NCBI GenBank assembly: GCA_965659675.1
Contig: CBFHWY010000042.1
Location: forward strand, 1-23,251
Length of the DNA: 23,251 nt
Direction: 5' to 3'
Origin: CBFHWY01 sp965659675
GTDB taxonomy: Bacteria > Bacteroidota > Bacteroidia > Flavobacteriales_G > Salibacteraceae
Under the pieces are notes generated by a model that worked only from the letters and a program-made list of their open reading frames with translations, made no database searches and was not told where the DNA came from. Shown one piece after another: positions 15,513 to 22,986 of the stretch (position 1 is the stretch's first letter; every line of letters starts with the position of its first letter). The translations under genes and the position numbers were made by a program.

Positions 15513-18500
15513 ATGAAATCTCTAAACTTTACTTTCACGTTTATCGCATTCATGTTGTTTTCGATGTGCAATGCTCAAGTCTCATATACCCTTCAAATTT
15601 TGCATGCTTCGGATCTTGAAGGTGGAGTTGAGGCCATCACCAGAGCCAAATACTTTGCGGCAATCGTAGATACGCTAGAAGACGAGTATCCAAACTCGAT
15701 AACGCTATCCGCAGGGGACAACTACATTCCTGGTCCTTTTTTTAATGCTGCTGGCGATCGATCAACATTCAGAGACAATGGCACATTTAATAATGTCTAT
15801 AACCGTCACTTTGGAGTTTCAAGTTACGATGGATTAAGAGAAGGTGGAGGACGAGCTGACATCACTATTATGAACCTTATCGGTTTTGATGCCTCCGCTG
15901 TGGGGAATCATGAGTTTGATGCTGGAGCTGATGCAATGGAGTCAATTATTGAAGAGGACTTCAGGTCTCCAAATGGACCTCAGTCTGACCGATGGACTGG
16001 TGCTCAATTTCCATATTTGAGCTCAAATCTCGATTTCACAAATTCTGGAGATCTAGGTAATCTCTTTGAGGGAACGGTTAAAGAGAATGTTGAATTCCTT
16101 ACTGGCCCTGCTCAAACTACTGCTGGAAACTTCTCAGTGCCTAAGGTCGCTGCTGCCACCTACATTTCAGAGGGCGGTGAGAAAATTGGTGTTGTTGGTG
16201 CTACCACTCCACGAGTAGAGATCATTTCTTCTCCTGGAGAAGTAACGGTTAAAAACCCCGGAGCTGGTTCAAGCAGCATGACCGACCTTGCCACTCATAT
16301 TCAGCCATGGATTGATTCGCTTACAGGCAATCATGGGGTGAATAAGGTAATTGTGGTTACACACCTTCAACAGATTCAACTTGAAGAGCAACTCGCTGGA
16401 TTGCTAAATGGAGTTGATGTGATCATAGCGGGAGGATCAGATGCCATTCTTGCGAATTCTGGGAATAGATTAAATGCTGGAGATACACCTTATAAAGGAT
16501 ATCCAATTTTGACTGAAAATGCAGATGGGGATACTTGTGCTATCGTAAGTACCGATGGAGAATACAGTTATGTTGGCCGCTTGGTAATTGGATTTGATGC
16601 AAATGGAAAGGTCGTACCATCCAGTATCGACCCTGCAGAGAGTTATCCATATGTATCAGACTCTGCCATGGTAGACCAAGTTTGGGGTGGATTTAACAAT
16701 GCTTTTCTCGATCCAAACTCTAAAGCTTCTTTGGTTGATACCATTACCTCCGCAGTAACGGGCGTGGTTACACTAAAAGATGGAAATATAGTGGGAAGCA
16801 CGGATGTGTTTCTTCAAGGGGAGCGTTCTTCAGTTAGAACACAAGAGACCAATTTCGGGAACCTCTCAGCAGATGCAAATCTCTGGCAGGCGCAACAATT
16901 TGATGCAGATGTCAAAGTTTCAATCAAAAATGGTGGTGGAATCAGAGCTGCAATTGGGGAAGTAAGAGAAACTGCCCCAGGAGTATATGAATATCTTCCT
17001 CCTCAGGAGAATCCAATCTCTGGAAAAATGGAAGGTGAAATGAGTCAACTGGATATCGAAAACTCACTAAGGTTCAATAATGGACTTACTGTTATGGAAG
17101 TAACAGCAGCCGGCTTGAAGCAGATCATTGAACATGGTGTTTCTGCATGGGCGCCAGGGGCTACTCCAGGCCAATTTTGCCAAATAGGAGGGTGTAAAAT
17201 TGCATTTGACCCTTCTCAAGCCACTCAAAGCAGAATAGTAAGTATGGTATTGGTTGATACTGCAGACAATGTCACTGATACTATTGTTAAAGACGGATCT
17301 GTGTTCGGAAATGCTAATCGCACAATCAAAATAGTGACATTGGATTTTCTATCAGGTGGTGGCGATGGTTATCCATACCCAAGTTTAGGGTCAAACTTTG
17401 TAGATCTGGATACAGTATCGTCTCTTGGGCAAGGCAGCTTCAACTTTGCCAACTCTGGGAGTGAGCAGGACGCCCTTGCTGAGTATATGAATACTTTTTA
17501 TGCGACCACTCCTTACAATGAAGAAGATAGAGCAATTGAAGATGATGAAAGAATTCAAAATCTTGCATTCCGACCAAATGGTATCTTCAAAACTGAGGTA
17601 AGCTTCACTGATGCTAGCCTTAGTTTTGATGAATCGGATGGATCGGTAAATATTTCAGTGGACTACAACAATGAAAGTGGATCGGATGTGCGCATATACT
17701 TCGAAACACTTATGAATTTGAATACGGCCACTGCAGGAGACTATTCATTAAATACAAGCTTTGTTACTGCCACGGCGAATTCATCGGGAACAGCGAATGC
17801 TCAGATCGCGATAGTGGATGATGCAATCAATGAATCTGCCGAGATCGTATTTGTTTCGATCAAGGATACCAGCGTATACACAATAGGTGATAACCAGTAT
17901 TGTGCTGTATTTATTCGAGACAATGACTATACGGGCCCAGTAAAGAATGGCGCATTGGACCTTCAATATATTTCCTCTTATGATGGACTATCAAGTGGTA
18001 GTACGGAAATAATTGACTACGATCCCAACACAAATTATTTGTACAGTACCAATTCTGCAGATAACAAACTTGAGATTTTAGACATATCCGATATTGCCAA
18101 TATCTCAGTGGTTGCTTCAATTGACCTTAATACCTATGGAGGTGGCATCAATAGTGTATCAGTTCACAATGGAACGGCCGCTGTTTCAATGGAGGCAAAC
18201 GTTAAACAGGATCCAGGCTCCATCGTTTTCTTCGATGAAGATGGAGACTATATCAGTGATGTTCAGGTAGGGGCCCTTCCAGATATGGTGACATTTACAC
18301 CAAATGGACAAAAAGTAATAGCAGCCTGTGAAGGCGAACCTGATGATGACTACCTGGTAGATCCTGAAGGCTCAATCGCTATCATTGATGTTAGTGGAGG
18401 GATCACGAATTTGAATGCCTCGAATGTCACACTTCTTGACTTCAATTCATTTGATAGTCAAAAAGATCAATTAATTGCTGAAGGGGTTCGTATTTTCGGC

Positions 18501-19700
18501 CCAAATGCCACAGTTTCACAAGACCTGGAACCTGAATATGTTGCAGTAACAGAGGACAATCAAACGGCCTATGTTATGTGTCAGGAAGCAAATGCTGTAG
18601 TTATAGTTGATCTAAATACCGAAAGGATATCAGATATCGTTGGTCTCGGGTATAAGGATCATTCGCTTGAAGGAAATGGTTTGGATTCTGATCGCGATGC
18701 AGATGAAATTCAAATTGCAACTGCTCCTTTCAGAGGTTTTTATATGCCAGACGCTATTGCAACTTACGAAGTGAATAATGTAAATTACATAGTTTCCGCT
18801 AATGAGGGAGATTCCCGTGATTATGATGGTTACAGTGAGGAAGAGCGCTTAGATCCAGAAGACTATCCTCTTGACGAAGATGCTTTCCCACAGGCAGAAG
18901 CTATTTACAACGCCTACGGAGATATTAAGGTAACTACCGCCCAAGGAGATATTGATGGTGATGGTGATTTTGATCAAATTTACACTTATGGTGCAAGATC
19001 ATTCTCAATATGGAATGGCGCTACCGGAACCAGGGTTTATGACAGTGGGGATGATTTGGAACAGATCCTGGCAAATCACCCAGAATATCATGTGTTCTTT
19101 AATATAACTGATGACGGATTTACAATTAAAAATCGAAGTGATGATAAAGGCCCAGAGCCAGAGGCAGTCACTTTAGGGGAGTCTTCAGGAAGAATCTACG
19201 CATTCGTTGGTCTGGAACGAGTAGGGGGAGTGGTTGTGTATGATATTACCAATCCAAACCGTGCAGAGTATGTTGATATAGATATACCTAGAGATACCAC
19301 AGATGGCAGTGGAGATCAAGGTCCTGAAGGATTGGTATTCTTATCTCATACAGAAAGCCCAACAGGAAAGAACCTGCTAATTGCTTCAAATGAAGTTAGT
19401 TCTACCATCAGTTTTTGGGAAGTAGATGATCCGAATCTTCCAAATGCAACGGAAGAGTTATCAGGTAAAGCTGACTTCAGTATTTATCCAAATCCAGCAG
19501 CAAATTCAATGATGCTTGTACTTGGTGATACAGACGCAAAAGAATTGAGAGTTCTTGATGTGAATGGCAAAGTTGTATTAACAGAAGCCATTACTTCTAC
19601 GGTTCAAAAGGTTGATATTTCATCTCTGAGCCCAGGAGTATACTCTGTGAACGTTAATTCATCTGAAGGAGTGCTAACATCTAAGTTGATCGTACAGTAA
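15513..19700 (+). CDS. Secreted metallophosphatase/5'-nucleotidase with Calx-beta-like, choice-of-anchor I propeller and T9SS sorting domains
   Basis: This 1395-residue modular exported protein opens with a signal peptide, residues 1-21, cleaved at CNA/Q. Residues about 25-420 are a 5'-nucleotidase-type metallophosphatase: LHASDLEGG, SAGDNYIPGPF, VGNHEFD near 130, VTHLQQ near 281 and AGGSDAIL near 307. About 440-690 is the 5'-nucleotidase C-terminal domain (NLSADANLW, IKNGGGIRAAIGE, FLSGGGDGYPYP). About 694-805 resembles a Calx-beta domain. About 810-1310 is a choice-of-anchor I type beta-propeller with MVTFTPNGQ, EPEYVAVTEDNQTAYV and IVSANEGDSRDYDGY. The end, from SIYPNPAANS near 1322 to SKLIVQ, is a type A T9SS sorting domain. 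It probably acts outside the cell in phosphate release from organic phosphates; the substrate is unknown. It is monocistronic, ending at a terminator. Confidence 0.88.
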   Translation: MKSLNFTFTFIAFMLFSMCNAQVSYTLQILHASDLEGGVEAITRAKYFAAIVDTLEDEYPNSITLSAGDNYIPGPFFNAAGDRSTFRDNGTFNNVYNRHFGVSSYDGLREGGGRADITIMNLIGFDASAVGNHEFDAGADAMESIIEEDFRSPNGPQSDRWTGAQFPYLSSNLDFTNSGDLGNLFEGTVKENVEFLTGPAQTTAGNFSVPKVAAATYISEGGEKIGVVGATTPRVEIISSPGEVTVKNPGAGSSSMTDLATHIQPWIDSLTGNHGVNKVIVVTHLQQIQLEEQLAGLLNGVDVIIAGGSDAILANSGNRLNAGDTPYKGYPILTENADGDTCAIVSTDGEYSYVGRLVIGFDANGKVVPSSIDPAESYPYVSDSAMVDQVWGGFNNAFLDPNSKASLVDTITSAVTGVVTLKDGNIVGSTDVFLQGERSSVRTQETNFGNLSADANLWQAQQFDADVKVSIKNGGGIRAAIGEVRETAPGVYEYLPPQENPISGKMEGEMSQLDIENSLRFNNGLTVMEVTAAGLKQIIEHGVSAWAPGATPGQFCQIGGCKIAFDPSQATQSRIVSMVLVDTADNVTDTIVKDGSVFGNANRTIKIVTLDFLSGGGDGYPYPSLGSNFVDLDTVSSLGQGSFNFANSGSEQDALAEYMNTFYATTPYNEEDRAIEDDERIQNLAFRPNGIFKTEVSFTDASLSFDESDGSVNISVDYNNESGSDVRIYFETLMNLNTATAGDYSLNTSFVTATANSSGTANAQIAIVDDAINESAEIVFVSIKDTSVYTIGDNQYCAVFIRDNDYTGPVKNGALDLQYISSYDGLSSGSTEIIDYDPNTNYLYSTNSADNKLEILDISDIANISVVASIDLNTYGGGINSVSVHNGTAAVSMEANVKQDPGSIVFFDEDGDYISDVQVGALPDMVTFTPNGQKVIAACEGEPDDDYLVDPEGSIAIIDVSGGITNLNASNVTLLDFNSFDSQKDQLIAEGVRIFGPNATVSQDLEPEYVAVTEDNQTAYVMCQEANAVVIVDLNTERISDIVGLGYKDHSLEGNGLDSDRDADEIQIATAPFRGFYMPDAIATYEVNNVNYIVSANEGDSRDYDGYSEEERLDPEDYPLDEDAFPQAEAIYNAYGDIKVTTAQGDIDGDGDFDQIYTYGARSFSIWNGATGTRVYDSGDDLEQILANHPEYHVFFNITDDGFTIKNRSDDKGPEPEAVTLGESSGRIYAFVGLERVGGVVVYDITNPNRAEYVDIDIPRDTTDGSGDQGPEGLVFLSHTESPTGKNLLIASNEVSSTISFWEVDDPNLPNATEELSGKADFSIYPNPAANSMMLVLGDTDAKELRVLDVNGKVVLTEAITSTVQKVDISSLSPGVYSVNVNSSEGVLTSKLIVQ

Positions 19701-19760
19701 GCTATAAATACGTTTTTCTAGAACCCGCTTTGACTTTGGTCAGGCGGGTTTTTTTATAGC
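19701..19760 (+). terminator. Rho-independent terminator nested in an outer inverted repeat
   Basis: One base-pairing core is AACCCGC (19722-19728) with GCGGGTT (19744-19750), with inner TGAC/GTCA pairing, followed by a seven-T run at 19749-19755. It lies 22 bases after the phosphatase stop. An outer 8-bp inverted repeat, GCTATAAA (19701-19708) and TTTATAGC (19753-19760), encloses the hairpin. Confidence 0.85.
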
Positions 19761-19870
19761 CCTAACTGTATATTGGAAGTTTCTATAGACACCGGTAACC
19801 CTTTTCGAAATCTCAGGACTCCTGGCTATCGAGTTTGTTAATCATGTTTTCCACTGTATACTAAAACAAA
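19761..19870. other. Spacer with no recognised element
   Basis: About 110 bases between the terminator and the 16-bp array. I see no reading frame, no perfect TAnnTTTG box and no strong hairpin. TTTG near 19836 followed by TATACTAA about 19 bases later is too weak to call a promoter. Confidence 0.5.
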
Positions 19871-20142
19871 AACCCTCAGACTGTCGAACCCTCAGACTGT
19901 CGAACCCTCAGACTATCGAACCCTCAGACTGTCGAACCCTCAGACTGTCGAACCCTCAGACCGTCGAACCCTCAGACCGTCGAACCCTCAGACTATCGAA
20001 CCCTCAGACCGTCGAACCCTCAGACTGTCGAACCCTCAGACCGTCGAACCCTCAGACCGTCGAACCCTCAGACTATCGAACCCTCAGACTGTCGAACCCT
20101 CAGACTGTCGAACCCTCAGACTATCGAACCCTCAGATTGTCC
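19871..20142 (+). repeat. 17-copy tandem array of a 16-bp repeat
   Basis: The unit is AACCCTCAGACTGTCG, repeated head to tail without spacers or indels. Bases 1-10 are identical in all units. Variation falls almost only at positions 12-13: seven units read ACTGTCG, four ACTATCG, five ACCGTCG, and the last reads ATTGTCC. Every internal junction makes a TCGA. The period is not a multiple of three and no frame continues into xseA. The function is unknown. Confidence 0.95.
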
Positions 20143-20169
20143 AACTACCCAATCCCCCAATTTCCTACC
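20143..20169 (+). repeat. Degenerate octads continuing the 16-bp array
   Basis: After the last 16-mer the sequence continues in phase as AACTACCC, AATCCCCC, AATTTCCT and then ACC, each octad with AA first and CC near the end. This suggests that an 8-bp period underlies the 16-bp unit. The stretch ends 8 bases before the xseA ATG. Confidence 0.55.
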
Positions 20170-20177
20170 TTCACGCC

Positions 20178-21572
20178 ATGCCTGAGATCTTATCCGGACA
20201 TAAGGCCTTTTCCCTGCTTGAGGTGTGCAGGAGCATTGAGAAGACCATCAATAATCGTTACGGAACCTCATTTTGGGTGAAGGCAGAGATCAACAAACTG
20301 AATCACTATCCGCATAGCGGACATGCCTACCCTGAGCTGGTAGAGAAACGCGATGCTAAAGTCTTGGCGGAGATTCGTTCAGTGATATGGAAATCCAGAT
20401 TTGAGGAGATCAATGAACGCTTTCAGAAATTATTGGGAGAGCCATTAAAAGACGGCATCGAAGTGCTTTTTGAAGCAAGAGTGGATTACAGTCCGAAATA
20501 TGGCTTGAGCCTACATATCTTAGACATTGACCCGGCTTTCACCCTGGGTGAACTTCAGAAAGAAAAGCAGGAGTGTATTCGAAAACTCAAAGAGGAAGGT
20601 GTTTACGATCGAAATAGATCCCTGAAACTCGCTTTACTTCCCCAGCGGATCGCGGTGATCTCCGTGGAAACCAGTAAAGGTTATGCTGATTTTTTAAAGG
20701 TGATCGACCATAATACATTTGGCTACAAGTTCTTTCACATGCTTTTTCCAGCCTTGCTTCAAGGTGAAAAAGCAGGTCCTTCCATCATCAAACAACTGGA
20801 GCGTATCAAAAAAGTAAAAGATCATTTCGATCTCGTGTGCATCATACGCGGTGGAGGTGGAGATGTGGGCTTGTCCAGTTTTAATGATTACAAGATCTCA
20901 AAAGCTGTAGCAATTTTCCCGTTGCCGGTGCTAAGCGGGATTGGACACTCGACGAATGAAACAGTTACAGAAATGGTCTCATTCCGGTCTGCCATTACCC
21001 CTACAGAGCTTGGAGACTTCCTGCTGCAGTCTTTTCACAATTTCTCTGTCCCACTCCAGGATGCGCAAAAGCTACTTCGACACAAGGTGCCACAGATCAT
21101 TTCAGAAGAGCATTATCGTTTCATGGAGCAGGTCAAAGGATTTCGGTACCAACTCGTGAACCGACTTCAATCTGCCAACTCCGGATTAAAGGATCTCGCA
21201 AAAGACTTGAGGTATCATGTGGGTGGGGAGCTTCGGGATCGTCAAACCCTCTTGCAAAACTTGCCTCAAGCAATACACAAATATTCGCGTGACTTGATTT
21301 CATTACGGAATCAAAGCCTCGTGGATGAAAGTAGCGGGATGGATCAGACGCTTCAACTCGCCTTGCAACGCAAAAAAGAAAGGCTTGATCACTTTGATAA
21401 GATATTGAAGATATCAGACCCGGTAAATACCTTGAAGCTGGGATACAGCATAACGCGTTTTGGAGAAAAGGCACTGACAAATGCTTCAGATATCAAAGAA
21501 GGAGAAGAGATCGAAACTATATTTGCCAAAGGCAGCCTGACCAGCGAGGTGAAAAAAACAAATCATGGCTAA
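20178..21572 (+). CDS. xseA: Exodeoxyribonuclease VII large subunit XseA
   Basis: XseA is the catalytic subunit of exonuclease VII, which degrades single-stranded DNA from both ends. The 464-residue product has the N-terminal OB fold (FWVKAEINKLNHYPHSGHAY; family pattern of W-V-EI-N with G-HxYF-like segment) over about residues 1-110. The central nuclease domain has PQRIAVISVETSKGYADF, the glycine-rich IIRGGGGDVGLSSFND, and VLSGIGHSTNETVTEM. A coiled-coil C-terminal region follows, and LKLGYSITR near the end is typical. The ATG follows the repeat array directly, so its promoter must lie within or before the array. The last 8 bases overlap xseB. Confidence 0.96.
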   Translation: MPEILSGHKAFSLLEVCRSIEKTINNRYGTSFWVKAEINKLNHYPHSGHAYPELVEKRDAKVLAEIRSVIWKSRFEEINERFQKLLGEPLKDGIEVLFEARVDYSPKYGLSLHILDIDPAFTLGELQKEKQECIRKLKEEGVYDRNRSLKLALLPQRIAVISVETSKGYADFLKVIDHNTFGYKFFHMLFPALLQGEKAGPSIIKQLERIKKVKDHFDLVCIIRGGGGDVGLSSFNDYKISKAVAIFPLPVLSGIGHSTNETVTEMVSFRSAITPTELGDFLLQSFHNFSVPLQDAQKLLRHKVPQIISEEHYRFMEQVKGFRYQLVNRLQSANSGLKDLAKDLRYHVGGELRDRQTLLQNLPQAIHKYSRDLISLRNQSLVDESSGMDQTLQLALQRKKERLDHFDKILKISDPVNTLKLGYSITRFGEKALTNASDIKEGEEIETIFAKGSLTSEVKKTNHG

Positions 21573-21771
21573 AAAGATCAAGTACGAAGAAGCATTTGAA
21601 GAATTAAAACAGATCGTTGAGGAGATCGAAGACGGTGAAGTGAATGTAGATGAGCTGTCTGTTAAAGTCAAGCGGGCTGCGGAGTTGATCAAGATCTGCC
21701 GCGAAAAGCTGAGCCATACCGAAGAAGATGTTAACACTATATTGAGGGAACTTGAAGAAAAGGCTAATTAA
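21565..21771 (+). CDS. xseB: Exodeoxyribonuclease VII small subunit XseB
   Basis: XseB is the helical small subunit that binds XseA in multiple copies. The 68-residue product has the family pattern: YEEAFEELKQIVEEIEDGEV near the start, then LSVKVKRAAELIKICREKL, with an acidic C-terminus. It begins inside xseA (ATGGCTAA overlap), so translation of the two is coupled. A short inverted repeat, GGCTA/TAGCC (21762-21766 and 21775-21779), spans its stop codon but is too weak to call a terminator. Confidence 0.96.
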   Translation: MAKKIKYEEAFEELKQIVEEIEDGEVNVDELSVKVKRAAELIKICREKLSHTEEDVNTILRELEEKAN

Positions 21772-21790
21772 AAATAGCCGTTTGCTGACC

Positions 21791-21798
21791 TAAGTTTG
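21791..21798 (+). promoter_or_regulatory. Probable -7 promoter box of the SbtA-family gene
   Basis: TAAGTTTG is a perfect TAnnTTTG match ending 20 bases before the ATG at 21819, in the short gap after xseB. No clear -33 element is seen. Confidence 0.45.
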
Positions 21799-21818
21799 CT
21801 GTCCAGAAACATCGCTCT

Positions 21819-22778
21819 ATGAATCTGGATCTGCTGATTGAGAACCTCACGAACCCTGCTCTACTTTTTTTCTTTTTAGGATTGATCGCGGTTCGATTAA
21901 AAAGCGATCTGGAAATCCCAGCGAACTCATCCAAATTCATTTCACTTTACCTGCTTTTTTCCATTGGATTCAAAGGCGGTCAGGAACTTGCTCATAGTCC
22001 ATTCAGCATGGAGATCGTTTATGCTCTGCTGTTTGGAGTATTCATGGCCATGATCGTCCCGTTGTACTCCTTTTTCATTCTAAAAAGAAAGTTTGGCCCT
22101 TCAAATGCCGGGGCTATCGCAGCCGCTTATGGCTCGGTGAGCGCCGTGACCTTCGTTACCGCAGTTTCATTTCTCGACATGGAAAAACTGCACTACGATG
22201 GACATATGGTTGCAGTGATGGCACTTATGGAAGCTCCATCGATCATTGTGGGAATGCTGCTCATTGCCAGATTTCACAAGGAAAAATCGAAGTTGCCTTT
22301 TGGTACCATTCTCAAACACGCGATGACTAATGGAAGTGTGTTCCTCATCATCGGAAGTCTTGTGATCGGTTTCGTGGCAAGCGACGCTCAGGCAGAAGGG
22401 ATCGCTCCTTTCACTACCGATATCTTTAAAGGATTTTTGGCCGTATTCCTGCTTGATATGGGAATCACCAGCGGAAAGAAATTGATGACTTTCCTCGAGA
22501 ATGGTTGGACCGCCGTTTTCTTTGCCATTCTAATGCCCCTGTTCAATGGGAGCATGGTAGCTATATTCAGCGCAAATCTGACGGATAGCATAGGGAATCG
22601 TTTGCTCTTTTCGATCCTGGCGGCCTCTGCATCCTACATCGCTGTTCCAGCAGCCATGAAACTTGCCGCACCCAAGGCTAATCCAAGTTTGTACCTCCCC
22701 ATGGCTCTTGCTGTTACCTTTCCCTTCAATATCACCATAGGAATGCCGGTTTACCTGATGATCATTGAGGTGTTTTAG
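21819..22778 (+). CDS. SbtA-family sodium-dependent bicarbonate-type permease
   Basis: The 319-residue product is an integral membrane protein with about ten hydrophobic helices. It has the opening NLTNPALLFFFLGLIA, SIGFKGGQELA near residue 51, and the repeated helix-breaking AAYGSVSAVTF and MALMEAPSIIVGM segments characteristic of the SbtA family, whose cyanobacterial members import bicarbonate with sodium. It ends with FPFNITIGMPVYLMI, also typical. The cyanobacterial PII-like regulator SbtB is often encoded beside sbtA; no such gene is adjacent before the repeat array. The bicarbonate substrate is inferred from the family, not shown. Confidence 0.88.
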   Translation: MNLDLLIENLTNPALLFFFLGLIAVRLKSDLEIPANSSKFISLYLLFSIGFKGGQELAHSPFSMEIVYALLFGVFMAMIVPLYSFFILKRKFGPSNAGAIAAAYGSVSAVTFVTAVSFLDMEKLHYDGHMVAVMALMEAPSIIVGMLLIARFHKEKSKLPFGTILKHAMTNGSVFLIIGSLVIGFVASDAQAEGIAPFTTDIFKGFLAVFLLDMGITSGKKLMTFLENGWTAVFFAILMPLFNGSMVAIFSANLTDSIGNRLLFSILAASASYIAVPAAMKLAAPKANPSLYLPMALAVTFPFNITIGMPVYLMIIEVF

Positions 22779-22784
22779 AGGCTA

Positions 22785-22929
22785 GAGGTCAGGGGTCGGG
22801 GGTCGGAGGTCAGAGGTCAGAGGACAGAGGTCAGAGGACAGAGGACAGAGGTCAGAGGTCAGAGGTCAGAGGTCAGAGGTCGGAGGTCGGAGGTCGGAGG
22901 TCAGAGGACAGAGGTCAGAGATCAGAGGT
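22785..22929 (+). repeat. Tandem array of a 7-bp repeat, unit GAGGTCA
   Basis: Twenty consecutive full heptads run from 22785 to 22924 without an indel, then a partial unit. Variants are GAGGTCA (main), GAGGACA, GAGGTCG, GGGGTCG and one GAGATCA. It begins 6 bases after the stop of the permease gene and runs up to the insertion sequence end. The G-rich strand is plus. No function is known. Confidence 0.93.
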
Positions 22930-22948
22930 GAGACTGTTCAGAAAAGTG

Positions 22949-22986
22949 TGTCATAAGGTTGAACGAAAAAAGTATACATTATGACA
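22949..22986 (+). promoter_or_regulatory. Inverted repeat covering the transposase start codon
   Basis: TGTCATAA (22949-22956) and TTATGACA (22979-22986) are perfect 8-bp complements with a 22-base loop. The ATG at 22981 lies inside the right arm. A transcript entering from outside the element could fold and hide the start. Confidence 0.45.

Noticed and set aside
19871..20142. CRISPR array
   Set aside because: The 16-bp units are directly adjacent with no unique spacers, and no cas genes are in the window.
19871..20142. G-quadruplex array
   Set aside because: On the G-rich strand the GGG runs are separated by 13 bases, longer than typical quadruplex loops.
21762..21779. Terminator after xseB
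   Set aside because: The stem is only 5 bp with an 8-base loop and no T-tract.
22785..22929. Coding repeat protein from the 7-bp array
   Set aside because: A 7-bp period shifts the frame each unit, there is no start or conserved product, and the array lies between a stop codon and an insertion sequence.
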